DNA from: Bugulina stolonifera
Lineage: Eukaryota > Bryozoa > Gymnolaemata > Cheilostomatida > Bugulidae
NCBI GenBank assembly: GCA_935421135.1
Contig: OW285194.1
Coordinates: 15,585,376-15,649,375 of the forward strand
Direction of reading: 5' to 3'
DNA: 64,000 nt
The notes below the pieces were generated by a model, which worked only from the letters and a program-made list of their open reading frames with translations, made no database searches and was not told where the DNA came from. A program made the translations under genes and the position numbers. Positions within the stretch are counted from its first letter, which is position 1; each line of letters starts with the position of its first letter. Positions 48,614 to 60,872 of the stretch are shown piece after piece.

Positions 48614-51600
48614 CTAGTAATATCCACTGTAGTCGTAGCCCGTGTACCCGCCATAACCCTGCTGCTGGTACTGCTGCTGCTGCCCATATGCCCCGTACTG
48701 ACTGTAGTCCATGTTCTGCTGCTGATAGTAAGAGTTCCAGTCGTGTCCACCAGCTCCCCCGTAGTAGGCAGCGTGCTGGTGCTGTTGGTACTGCTGGTTA
48801 TGGTAGGCGGGTGCAGTTGCAGTGCCGTTGTTAGCGTAGGCAGTCGTAGTCTTGGCCCTCTTGCTGTCCGGAGTCTTGTCACTGAAGTGGATAGGATAAT
48901 ATACATGTAATACACACATGTTGACAGGTAGCCTGCATATGTACACAGTTACCTTGATTACAAGTGTAACAATACAAAGTAGTATATAATTTCGTCCCTT
49001 GGCTTGCTATCATTGTCAGAGGAAAATAACATAGCCTCTTCGATGCCTTTAATTAGTCTTCTTCATTTTGTAACATAAGTGTGGAAAGCACTAGCACTAC
49101 GACTATTATGTAGCATACGACACATACCTGGATGTTGGCGTATAGGCCCTCTTCTTATCTTTAGCTGCTGAGGAAACTGATTCTTCATGTTCCTGGTACA
49201 GAGTGTACAGCCTGCAACAGGTAAATATCATCATCAGTACAGTGTACAGTGCGTGTTTATAGGACTATTATATTAATAGCAATAGAGAGAAGATAACTCC
49301 TAGACTAACTGTGACCACAGATACCGGTGACATCACAGAACTGTGAGATTGCAGGGACTGAAGTACTTTATGGAGAAGAACTAAATAGTGCCTGCAGCAG
49401 CAGATACATGCAGCTCTAAACACTCCATCTTGCTTTGTTAGGGTGAGCGATGTTTATCAAATAACTGAGATTGTTTATTACAAGCAGAGAATGTACTGGC
49501 AGCTAGCAGATACATGATGTGAAGGTAAGTACAGGTAAGTAAGGAATTATATCAACTATTCACTCATATGCAGATCAAAGAGTGGATGAGAATGACTGTG
49601 TACCAGACCCAAGGCACCAATAAACACATGTGTGATTAAAATACTCTCAGGAAAGCTATATTTAGATGGTAATTGTTATTTTGGGAATAAGGTAATTATA
49701 ATATTGATACAAATCACATGAATGTACTTTATCCTAACACATGTACATTCTCTACACTGCATTGCTTACACATCAAAGCACTATTATAACCCATGGTATA
49801 AATACTCGACTCCACTCTACATAATATGATACAGTTATGCAATACTAACCTCTTCCTGGTGTACTGTAAAACTACTGACTAACCAATTAGAATAAAGTAT
49901 TCCACCCAAACAGGATGTAAAGAGAATGGGACAAGTACATGACTGCTGTTACCTGGTCCTACTAAACTGTGGACAGTATTACCTGTGTTATGTTGTGATG
50001 TAATGAGAAGAACTAGTAGGTCATGGCATGAGGGTAAGTTAGTTCACCTTTGACCTTGAGCTGATTACCCAAGACATAGTATGGGTCAGATTTGAGGACT
50101 ACAGATACGTAGAGTAGTCGGCTAACAGTAGCTACCAGATCCACTCTACTACAGTGACCACTGTCCACTCCACTACAGTGACCACTGTCCACTCCACTAC
50201 AGTGACCACTGTCCACTCCACTACAGTGACCACTGTCCACTCTACCACAGTCCATTCCACTACAGTGACCACTGTCCACCCACCTGTTTACATCAGAGCC
50301 GAGGTCATCCACAAACTCATATCTTCTCGAGTAGAACTTCTGTTTAATATCAGCAGAGAGAGAGCTGGAGTTGATGAGATCAAACACTGCTAGCACCTTG
50401 TCCTCGTCCAGGGGCTGCCTCTGGTACTCCACGTCCACTAGCTGGGTGTAGAAGGGCTCATGGGTCTGTATTCAAACACAAGACATACAAATGTAACTGC
50501 TTATGGTGCTAAATCTATATCAGCGTCAATGAATTGTCTCCCCATAAAACATTTCTATTTTAAATTACTACAAATAGTTGATATTTCAGTTCTGTTTCCT
50601 TGCTCATCAAACTACTCATAATTTATCAATGAGCAGACAACTCCAAACAGTTCTGTATCGACTTGTTATAGCGGTTGTATTTCTAGCCTCAGTATGTAGA
50701 AGTAAAGCAGGGGATTAATTTCTGCTTTTAGAGTATACTACAGTGTCATGGGTTAGACCAAGTGTAGAGCCTATAAATACACAGAGATAGAAGGCAGGTG
50801 GAGGCTCATCTTACCCTAAAAGCAGAAATATTTCGCGGAAGAAAGTTTCACGAGTTTGCTAATCCTGGAGCATTTCGCGATAGAAATATTTAACGAGTTT
50901 GGCCTATCACGAAATTTGTTTAAGTCCCAAAATTAATTTTTAAGCATATTTCAGCATTAAAACCAAGCTTAGCTAAGCTCTATGTTTACTCAGATTTAAA
51001 CCCCACTTACATACAGTACAAAACTACAGCTGACTCCTATATAGTGCAGTAAGCCCACCTGTGAGGTAAAGTAATTACTATAGCTTGTTAAAAAATCCTC
51101 TGATTAAGCTCCTACTCTAGGCTACTTACCAATTATGTTACAGCAAATACTTGCTGCTTTGTAAAATATTCAACTAAGTATCATATAGCTATATAGCTGC
51201 ATGTATGGTCTGTTTAAACCAGAAATTATTTAAATCAGTTTGAAAGCAGATATTAATAGCGAGAGTTGCCGAAAAGTTAAAACTCGCAAAATGTATCTGC
51301 TTTTAGGGTATACTATATGGCTATGCTATGCTATGATGTATACTCATTATATACTATATGGCTATGCTATGCTATGATGTATACTCATTATATACTATAT
51401 GGCTATGCTATGCTATGCTATGCTATGCTATGCTATGATGTATACTCATTATATACTATATGGCTATGCTATGCTATGATGTATACTCATTATATACTAT
51501 ATGGCTATGCTATGCTATGATGTATACTCATTATATACTATATGGCTATGCTATGCTATGCTATGCTATGCTATGATGTATACTCATTATATACTATATG

Positions 51601-54600
51601 GCTATGCTATGCTATGATGTATACTCATCTTATACTATATGGCTATGCTATGCTATGATGTATACTCATTATATACTATATGGCTATGCTATGCTATGAT
51701 GTATACTCACCGGATGCTTGGTAATGGCTTCATTTAGTACCTCAGCAGCCTTATCTGCGTCTCCTCTAATCTGTAATACATAAGAATACTGTATATAGTA
51801 CAATGTACATAGAAATACTGTATATAGTACAATGGACATAGGAATACTGTATATAGTACAATGTACATAGGAATACTGCATATAGTACAATGGACATAGG
51901 AATACTGCACATCCTATTACACATTAATGCTATGCATCATACAGTCAAGACAGCAGTACACTGATAATGATACCAATGCATTATCTCAATATATACTTTG
52001 GAGTTGTCTTATTATAAGGAGTGAAATGTTTAAGAGGGGATAACTCTGACACTGAGTGCAGAACCTAGTTACATACATTGTACATGCATATAGTGCAGAT
52101 ACACTGTAGCGTAGCAATACATACTTTGAGTAGATATCTGGCGTATTTACTAGTTAGCAGTCTAACACTGTCAGCACAAAGCTCTTTCTTCTCTATATAT
52201 GAAGTGTAGAGGTCAGTGAGGTCGTCTCCATGACGACGCAGTAGATTTAGCTTGTGATTCAAAACACACATGTTATCGGTAGTCTGTAACTCTATGTTGG
52301 TGATGACAGCTAGCGCCTGTTCAAACTCACCTAGAGGGGAGATGCAATGTTCTTAGTACAATGATAGATTATGTATCTATCATAATAATATTACAGTTGT
52401 ATTACTATCTACAGTGTAGATGGTATATCATACCTGTAATCATGCTATGTGAAGTTATTGGCATGTTATCATAGTATACCAGAGCTATGAACACTAGTCT
52501 ATCAATACCTATTGTTAGAGAATGTGTAGGAGGGAGAAATGTATGATACATACATGTATGTACAGAGTAACTACTACAGTAATAATACACATTATAACAA
52601 GTAGATGAACACAGTCAGTCTGTAGTAGTACTATATAATATAATACAGTGAGTCCGTAGTAGTAGTAATAGTACCTTGTCTCTCCTCATAGAATGCCCAG
52701 GTAATGTGTATAGATGCTTTGTAAGGTAGATGCTGTCTGCAGGCTCTAGTGTATACATTCCTTACATCTGTGTGTCTGTTCAACCCTTCCAGGTATGTCG
52801 TGTACTACACAATATAATATAGTATAATATACACATAATCTAGTGATCTGTCAGTACTCAGTAGTGTACTGTACTATCTATTATTAGAGTAATATACAAT
52901 ATATCTAGTAATGCAACACACACCTTCAGCCAGAACTCTTCATACTGAGCACAGGCTATCACACATCTCTCAAACAGGAAGATGGCTCTATCTTCTCCCC
53001 CATTGGCCACTTCAAACTCGAGGTAACGACGCCAGTTCTTCAACTGAGTGCTGTCTATAAATACAAATGAATATGATTTATGTCGAACCATTAAAGGTAA
53101 TGTAGTGAGTCACATCATATACAGGTCACAATACCATAGAATAGGCATACGATATCATGACTGAGGGTACTCCAACGTGACAGTTAAGAGAAGAGACAGA
53201 TCATCACAAAGTAGAGTGCCTACTGGTCTTATACACTAGTGCATTGTAGGTAACAATAGACTAAGTACCAGAGTCCAGTTCAACCCACCTAATGGTTTGC
53301 TATGAAAGTAGGGACGCTTTATCGCCTCTTCAAAAGCCCATCTTAGCTTCACCTCCTTCTCTGTCTCAGTGTAGAGAGCCTCAAACTCTGCACATAGAAT
53401 CTCCTTCATCCCTTTCTTTAGTTGATCTGACACAAAGTCTGCTAAGATAACAGTAATAATGTACTGACAATGTACTGACTATGATAATGTACTCACACTG
53501 ATAATGTACTCACACTGACAATGTACTCACACTGACAATGTACTCACACTGACAATGTACTCACAATGATAATGTACTCACAATGACAATGTACTCACAC
53601 CAACAATGTACTCACACTGACAATGTACTCACAATGATAATGTACTAACAATGACAATGTACTCACACTGACAATGTACTCACACCAACAATGTACTCAT
53701 ACTGGTAATGTACTCACCTGGCTTAGCCTCATCATTATCAGCTGATTCCTCAACTGCTGCTACGTCCTCAGCTCCTGCAGTGCCAGGTGGGGTGTCCTTA
53801 TCCTCCTCCTCCTTAGCAGCAGCTAGGTTGTTAGTTGCTCTCAGTCTAACCTCAACCAATTCATCTCCTGACAGTATCTCCCAAGGTTCATGTTTGTCTA
53901 TATGCTCCTTCACACTACAGTACACAACAATTACAGTAAGTGATGGTGATACAATAAACAGCAAGTGATGACATACCACACAGCATGTGATGATGTACTA
54001 CACAGTATGCGATGACATACTACACAGTATGCGTTGACATAGTACACAGGGAGTGATGACATACTACACAGTATGTGCTAATGTACTACACAGCATGCGA
54101 TGACATACTACACAGTATGCGTTGACATAGTACACAGGGAGTGATGACATACTACACAGTATGTGCTAATGTACTACACAGTATGCGTTGACATAGTACA
54201 CAGGGAGTGATGACATACTACACAGTATGTGCTAATGTACTACACAGTATGCGATGACATACTACACAGTATGCGATGACATAGTACACAGGGAGTGATG
54301 ACATACTACACAGTATGTGCTGACATAGTAAACTGTGTACATAGAGTAACTAACCTATCGTTGTGAGTAGTGTAACACTTGGTAGGGATAGCCATCAGAC
54401 GCCTGTATATGTTTGTGACGTTCACTAACTTTCCATTCTTAGTCTCCCAGTCTATGTACATGTCCCACACCTTGTCAGATTTAAACTCCAGACCACAGGT
54501 AGCTACAGCTCTTTCAAACAACCTGTTGGACATAGCAGTGAGTTAACTATTCCACTGTATTGTAGTACAGTATTGTAGTACAGTATTGTAGTACAGTATT

Positions 54601-57266
54601 GTAGTACAGTATTGTAGTACAGTATTGTAGTACAGTATTGTAGTACAGTATTGTAGTACAGTATTGTAGTACAGTATTGTAGTACAGTATTGTAGTACAG
54701 TATTGTAGTACAGTATTGTAGTACAGTATTGTAGTACAGTATTGTAGTACAGTATTGTAGTACAGTATTGTAGTACAGTATTGTAGCACAGTATTGTAGC
54801 ACAGTATTGTAGTACAGTATTGTAGTACAGTATTGTAGCACAGTATTGTAGTACATTATAATATGCAGCCTACAGGATCAGCAAGGTGTGCAGGAGCTGT
54901 TACTACGAACAGGACATCTACAGGCTAGCGGTGACAATCCACACATAGTAACCTACTTACATAGTCACTTACTTACATAGTCACTTACTTATATAGTCAC
55001 TTACTTATATAGTAACCTACTTACCTTACATAGTAACATACTTACATAGTCCTGACTTATATAGACACCTACTTACCCTCTGATCTCTTCCTCCGTCTTC
55101 TCCTTAGAGATGTAGAACTCGAGATAGGCCACCCACACGTCTATACTCAGTCCTACTGCCACCACGGCCTCCTCATACACCTACGAGTAGAGAATCAGCA
55201 CAGCTCTAGCCAACACCCAACCAAACAGCAAGAAAAAGGAGAAAAAAAATGACTCATTAAATTCATTGAAGAGGATGTGTGTCTGATTGAATGCAAGCAT
55301 TGTTCCACCTTACTCATAGCAGAGTGTGTGTGAGAGGTATTGGTGGGTGGCTCGATCTTCAGTCCCGCCTTCTATAGATAGTAGAGTGTCTACTGGACAG
55401 GCACCAGTGTAGCAGTGAGAGACAGTACTGCACACCTATAGCCCGTCCCCACCCCACTCACTGAATACGTAGCAATGAATACATGCTACCTGCCTGTTGC
55501 TCAGACACGGTAGGTATGGAGACTAGCCCACCTCGAACTAGTGAACTAGTTTAGTCGTTCTGCTACAAAATATTGTTGAAAGGAGCATTGAACAGAAACA
55601 TGTGACACGGTAAGCACTTGTCTGTCCGCAGTATACCATTCACTCATTCAATGACATCATATAGCCTCAGGGATATCAGCATTGGTACGGGTGGGTGCAT
55701 AGTAGCAGCTACCCACCCGTATACGGATGGGATAGCATGCTACAACACACACAGAGGTCCTGGTGCCTCCCTGTAGCTGCTTACCTTACAAGCTGCCTCC
55801 TCGCCTTCCTTATCAGCCACAAAGTCAGCAAGTTTCTTCCAGTATCCGTAGCAGAACGGGTAGTATAGGAGAAATTCATCATACACCTCTCTCATTCCCT
55901 CCATCTTACCCTATAACACAGTATGTGTAGATAACTACTCTATCCTTACCTTATAACAGTGTTAGTACCTGACAATATATCATATCCACCACTGTAATGG
56001 ATAAATGGAACCCCTCTAACTCACCTCTTTCTCCACCACTGATATTAGCAGAGTCCACGAAGTAAAGTCCTGTCTGTTCTTGTCCACAAGAGCCCAGTAC
56101 TTGGTGGCATCAGCAGATCTCTTTGGTTTGTCCGACTTGGAGGAACCTGAAGGACAAGTGAGACATTGAGACCAATTCTATGGAGACACGCTATTCAACG
56201 AGTTAAGACTCAAAATCATATTGATATTACTACATATCAAGTAGTATTATAGGCACACTGATTAAACTACAATAACAGGCAAGCTATATGCTTTACTCAC
56301 TTGTGTCTTCACTTCCACTATCCTTCTTACTCCTCTTACTACTGGACTTATCCTTAGATTTACCTGAAACAATCAACAACAACTATTCTACATCTATGTT
56401 GGCTACTCTCCGTATCAAGCTAATGAAACACTATTAGTATACAATATACACTGTACACATAATATGATACATGTACACTGTACACACAATATTATACATG
56501 TACACTGTACACATAATATTATACACGTACACTGTACACATAATATTATACATGTACACTGTACACATAATATTATACACGTACACTGTACACAATATTA
56601 TACATGTACGCTGTACACATAATATTATACACGTACACTGTACACAATATTATACATGTACACATAATACTAGCTGATCCTCGTCAGCAGTTATTAGAGA
56701 CGATGGCTTACCGTCGGCACTTTTATCTCTATTTGACTCATCCACTTCCTCTGATGTTTTCTCAACATCCCGCGTATCTTCACTCTGTTCCATTCTATAT
56801 GCAGATAAATCCATATTTATTAGTATTCAACAACAGCATTGATAAACAGCAAGCTGACAATGGTTTAACAATGGTTTGACATAAAACACAACAATAAAAA
56901 CTCCAACAATATTATCCTAGACTAGATGGCATCATTGCTGATGTTTACATAACAATAACAATGTCCTATGAAGCAATTAACATGAATTCAACAAAGGGAG
57001 AAATAAATCATTTTAGTCTGAAGGCATTATTGAAATACATACGTCTGCTCTGCTTCTTTACTCTCGGAGGTAGCATCTGTTGTCGTCGTCGTCATTATAT
57101 CCTCCTCAACAACAGCTACTTCATTAGCTTCTTCAGTAGTAGTCGTATCGGGTACCAATTCACTGGTTTCAATGGCAGATACTTCAGCCGATTCCGTTTG
57201 CATCTTTATAGATTCGTCAGGCATCATAGCGGTTTCCTCAGATCCATTTTCACAAACTTCTGACAT
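48614..57266 (-). CDS. PRPF39: Pre-mRNA processing factor 39 (HAT-repeat splicing factor)
   Basis: U1 snRNP-associated splicing factor made of HAT repeats; helps 5' splice-site recognition in the nucleus. The 16 exons in transcript order are: 57266-57043, 56794-56712, 56363-56301, 56146-56025, 55910-55785, 55180-55077, 54522-54355, 53914-53718, 53441-53289, 53054-52924, 52804-52675, 52330-52125, 51770-51711, 50465-50284, 49211-49128, 48881-48614. They join in frame to 766 residues (human about 669). The N-terminus is acidic Thr/Glu-rich. HAT-type helices include KYWALVDKNRQDFTSWTLLI, FLLYYPFCYGYWKKLADF, LFERAVATCGLEFKSDKVWD, RWAFEEAIKRPYFHSKPLG, LKNWRRYLEFEVANGGEDRA and FYSRRYEFVDDLGSDVNR, in the family order. 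The C-terminus is a Gln/Tyr/Gly-rich low-complexity tail (YYGGAGGHDWNSYYQQQN), likely disordered. Several introns are built from repeats that copy the adjoining donors. Confidence 0.96.
50150..50283. repeat. 24-bp minisatellite abutting a PRPF39 donor
   Basis: Five copies of a unit containing gtgaccactgtccactccac. On the minus strand the array starts at the donor of the exon ending at 50284 (AACAG then gtgggtggacagtgg) and repeats the gtggacagtgg part. Confidence 0.88.
51305..51710. repeat. About 41-bp minisatellite abutting a PRPF39 donor
   Basis: About nine copies of a unit containing gatgtatactcattatatac, several extended by ctatg pentamers. The last unit is the real donor: gtatactcac on plus equals gtgagtatac on minus, next to the exon end at 51711. 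Other copies read actcat, so the donor G is changed to A. Confidence 0.9.
51780..51910. repeat. 31-bp minisatellite before a PRPF39 exon
   Basis: Four copies of a unit containing gaatactgtatatagtacaa, in the intron upstream of the exon 51770-51711. Confidence 0.9.
53475..53717. repeat. 17-bp minisatellite made of splice-donor copies
   Basis: About thirteen copies of caatgtactcacactga-like units. On the minus strand the array begins at the real donor (CCAG then gtgagtacatt) of the exon ending at 53718; most units keep an intact gtgagtacatt. It fills nearly the whole intron 53717-53442. Confidence 0.92.
53960..54340. repeat. About 23-bp minisatellite (acatactacacagtatgcga)
   Basis: About sixteen copies in alternating subtypes (tgcgatgac, tgcgttgac, gtgctaatg, gggagtgatg), forming a higher-order unit of about 90 bp. 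Intronic in PRPF39. Each minus-strand copy holds tgtgtag, an acceptor-like end. Confidence 0.9.
54555..54855. repeat. 13-bp minisatellite (gtagtacagtatt)n
   Basis: About 23 copies of gtagtacagtatt with a few cagca variants, in the PRPF39 intron upstream of the exon at 54522. Open minus frames here are chance. Confidence 0.96.
54940..55076. repeat. About 18-bp repeat next to a PRPF39 donor
   Basis: Units such as acttacttatatagtcactt follow the donor of the exon ending at 55077; on the minus strand they repeat gtaagt-like hexamers. Confidence 0.8.
56450..56665. repeat. About 27-bp minisatellite (tgtacactgtacacataata)
   Basis: About eight copies in the PRPF39 intron between the exons at 56712 and 56363. 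The unit is partly self-complementary. Confidence 0.9.
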
Positions 57267-57800
57267 GATGCTATCTGGTCTTTGAGCTAAAATACAAGTT
57301 ATAACTTGACGATAGACAAAACTTGATAGCCTGTAGGCCTACAACTGCAGCGGAAATTAGGTTCATTGGAGAACTACCACTCATCACTGATTTCACAGCT
57401 CAGATGTAAAACAATGAGCCCCATTGGGCACCAATTATATCGTTCTATTATGAAAATGTTATTGTTTAGAACACAGTCTATAAAAATTATTTATTCATCC
57501 GATAAACCACAGTTGCCACAAACTTCTAACTATCGAGACTTCACCGATGTAACTGGTGCAGAAACAATTCATAGCAGGTGATTAGAATAACTAATCGTGT
57601 ATAACACATTATGATTAGAATGTCAATAGAATAAACACAACTCGTTCATACTCTCTCTTTATCTCTTGGACATGTTTCCTACTTATATGATATGATTTAG
57701 AGTTATTGGCTTACCGACACAAAAAATAGCACATCATAATAATTTTATTTCATAACATTAAATAAAAATGTTACAATAAATAAATGATAAAGACAACAAA

Positions 57801-57971
57801 TAATTGAAATATTGTCCTGTCTTTAATAAAATCGATCTTACCCCTTGATAAAATTAAAAACTAAATTAAATAAAAATCGGAAAATGATTTTTATTTTTAC
57901 TTTTATTTTAGTTTTTAATTTTATCAAGGGGTAAGATCGATTTCATTAAAGACAAGACAATATTTCAATTA
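57801..57971. mobile_element. 171-bp hairpin element (MITE-like)
   Basis: Almost the whole segment is one inverted repeat: the left arm starts taattgaaatattgtcctgt and the right arm ends in the reverse complement, with a central AT-rich loop. TA at both ends could be a target-site duplication as in Tc1/mariner-derived MITEs. It lies between the divergent PRPF39 and NMNAT genes. Confidence 0.75.
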
Positions 57972-58866
57972 TATGTTATAGTTATTATTAATTTTATTCA
58001 TTGTAATATTCATACATATTATGCATAAAAATTATTATTATAATTAATTAATTATTGAATATAATATATTCTTATTCTATTGAAAATCATTTTCAATTTC
58101 AAAATGAAAAGTGAAATCGTGAGTAGAAAAGAATACCAATTTAATTGCAATTAAACCGTAGTTGTCCCCAGGCATGGTGATAGCAATAAAGAGATACTAA
58201 ATTGAGAAGACAAATTGTCTCCCCAATTTTAGTATTGCTTTAGGAAAACCAACATAGATAAAAATAAATTGATAGATTGGACCAGAGTCCCTGGCTGTAA
58301 TAAAGATGAATGTTTTTACACGCTTCTAAATTCTAAACCGTCCTTGAAGCTTCTACTTCTACATCCTCGTGAGCGCGGATTAATGATGCGCCCACATTAC
58401 TAGCATTGTAAATATGTGCTTCGAGTCGCTGCGCCAAACTTTTGGGCCTATCAATAGATTTGCAGAAGTTATCTCCTCGTGCTCAACTTTTGCGCGCACA
58501 AACTAAATAATAGAGTTATCTACTCCATGCAAAAAACTTTCATTTTGAGACTAATAGTTCTTACACTGAGATTTTAATTAATCTTTGCAAAACATGGGTG
58601 TCAAATTGACGTCTCTAGATTCTATAGGACTCTTTTTGAGCTAACAGCTAATGTCAGGGTCAACAACACATTGCCTGTTTTCATTATTATAAGAAAGGGT
58701 TCATGTTTAGCCAGCCGGTATCTGCATTTTGAGCTTTTAAGAACTAAGATTAGTTGTTAGGAAATTTTGGGGATGGGTCACAATCTTTGGATGGGTATCA
58801 TTTAAATAGCTTTGTTACAATTATAATTCAATTTGGTGCCATCATTCTGTTATTTCAAAAATTATC
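57972..58866. other. Intergenic between divergent PRPF39 and NMNAT
   Basis: Gene-free, AT-rich. It should contain the NMNAT promoter; no specific motif is claimed. Confidence 0.5.
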
Positions 58867-60647
58867 ATGGCTTTACCTAAACCGGTATTGCTCTACTGTG
58901 CGGGAGCTTTCAATCCAATCACTTACAAACATCTTAGAATAATGGGTTAGTCATTAGTTAGTAGAGTGAGAATTTCATCACATTCACTTGACTTATAGTA
59001 TTATACTACTAATTAAGTTTAACTTAGCTTAAGGCTTATTAACTATACTATAATTATACTATTCTAATCCTAGTTCTACCAATTTCAATTTGATATACCA
59101 GAGCTGGGACCAAGCCGGACTTCTAGCTTATCCTTGTGGATTTACATTGGTTGACATCTCATATTGATCTTTAACTTAGCATGTACTCTAGTCTAAGTCT
59201 TTACGTAACTCAGGTTTTTATTATCTTTTAATAACAGAATTAGCCCGAGATGCTTTACACAGGACAGGCAGGTACAACGTCATCAAAGGAATATTCTCTC
59301 CAGCTCATGAGAAATATGCTAAAAATGTAAGTAAACAGTTTCTGCTAAATGTATGTGCACAGCGTGAGTAATAGTTTCTGTAAACTGTTGGATACAAATA
59401 ATCCTCTTAGTATTGTCTGTCATTAGTTTGTATTTCTGTTACACCCATGCATACACGTATATCAATTTGCTCAGGGTCTGGCACCAGCAATCCACAGGCT
59501 AGAGATGACTAAGTTGGCTGTGGAAACAAGCTCCTGGCTATGGTAAGGTGTTACTGTCTTTACTACACTAAATGGATTGTACATCTACTTGTAATTCCAT
59601 ACTGCTTCACATTCTAGCTTTGTAGTTGGCACTCTATGCTGCATATCTTACACTTTACATCTAACAGTGTAGACTCATGGGAAATAAACCAGGCAGAGTG
59701 GCCTCCTACAGCTATAGCCTTACGTGCTCTTACAGAAAGATTAAGTGCGGGCACGGCTGCCAAATGTATGCATGATGGGAACTGTAAACTGGAGCCTGAA
59801 GGCAGTCCTCAAGCTAAACGCAAACGGAAAAGTAAGATTATGTCTCTGTCTTCTTATAATGCTTTAATAATGTGAGTCAAGCAACACATATGCAGAATCT
59901 GCACACATTCTTCTTGTATGGTATACTAATACAATGCAGGTACTGGAAACGACGGTAGTTACCTCTCTGGTGCACTATCTGAGTACAGCACAGCCCAGAT
60001 CATGTTAGTGTGTGGGAGCGATCTCATACGTAGCTTCTCCGTCCCAAACCTCTGGGCACCAGAACATGTAGGTTCTACAGCTATCATTATTTATACTTAT
60101 GTTTAGTATGTATTGTACCTACAGCATACTAGTACATCTAATAGCTACAATGTTACACACTCTCTCAATTTCATAAAGTATTAAAGTATTATAATGAGCC
60201 ATCAGTGCATGTGCTCTTACTCTGTATCGGTAGATGGAGGAGATAGTAAGAGACTATGGTATAGTAGTTGTGGAGAGAGAAGGAAGTGACCCATATAAGG
60301 ATGTATACAGCAGTGACCTACTTACCAAGTATACAAAGAATATACACATAGTCACTGACTGGCTGGGTGATGATTTCTCTTCTACTAAAATAAGGTCAGT
60401 CATTTTATACTACCAATGCTTCTGTTTGATTGGATGTATTCGAGTGAGTACCTCAGTCTGATTGGGTATAATCTAACGAATACCTAAGTCTTATTGGATG
60501 TACTCATTACACAGGACCTCTATCAGAAGAAATGAAAGCATAAAGTATGCGGTGCCAGACTCTGTGCTCAATTACATACTCAAGCATAAACTCTACAACG
60601 AGAGCTATCAACCTGGTTACCCGTATCCTAGCAACACCTACAGCTAA
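58867..60647 (+). CDS. NMNAT1: Nicotinamide mononucleotide adenylyltransferase
   Basis: Makes NAD from NMN and ATP. Exons: 58867-58945, 59238-59326, 59475-59542, 59668-59831, 59940-60067, 60234-60394, 60515-60647; they join in frame to 273 residues, normal for animal NMNATs. The nucleotide-binding start is YCAGAFNPITYKHLRIM (residues 10-26), with the His of the GxFNPxxxxH signature at residue 22. Other family blocks are TGRYNVIKGIFSP, LAPAIHRLEMTKLA, VDSWEINQAEWPPT, VCGSDLIRSFSVPNLW, and FSSTKIR (residues 224-230), the ATP-binding ISSTKIR-like motif. A basic AKRKRKS near residue 130 matches the position of the nuclear signal of NMNAT1 and suggests a nuclear enzyme, although the paralogue is an inference. 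The AATAAA at 60867-60872 is a likely polyadenylation signal. Confidence 0.95.
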
Positions 60648-60866
60648 CTATTGCTACCTTTAGATCTATTCCCCACTGATCCACTGCTGCCATAACAACC
60701 AATATACGTTGTGAAGGTTACCATAGTTACAGATACACTCTTACCATGTATGTAAAGGCTCGGTACATGAGGGGCCTTGAGCTTGGCACAGTTCCATAGG
60801 CAATGCATAGTACCAGTCCACCCGTGGCCTTGATTAACATCCAGCCAATAACTAAAATCGATTTCT

Positions 60867-60872
60867 AATAAA
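60867..60872 (+). promoter_or_regulatory. Candidate NMNAT polyadenylation signal
   Basis: AATAAA hexamer 220 bases after the NMNAT stop codon; the first one downstream. Confidence 0.5.

Noticed and set aside
48560..48910. 116-codon plus ORF and a 179-codon minus ORF over the PRPF39 last exon
   Set aside because: Shadow frames of the Gln/Tyr/Gly-rich PRPF39 tail, which is supported by in-frame splicing of all 16 exons.
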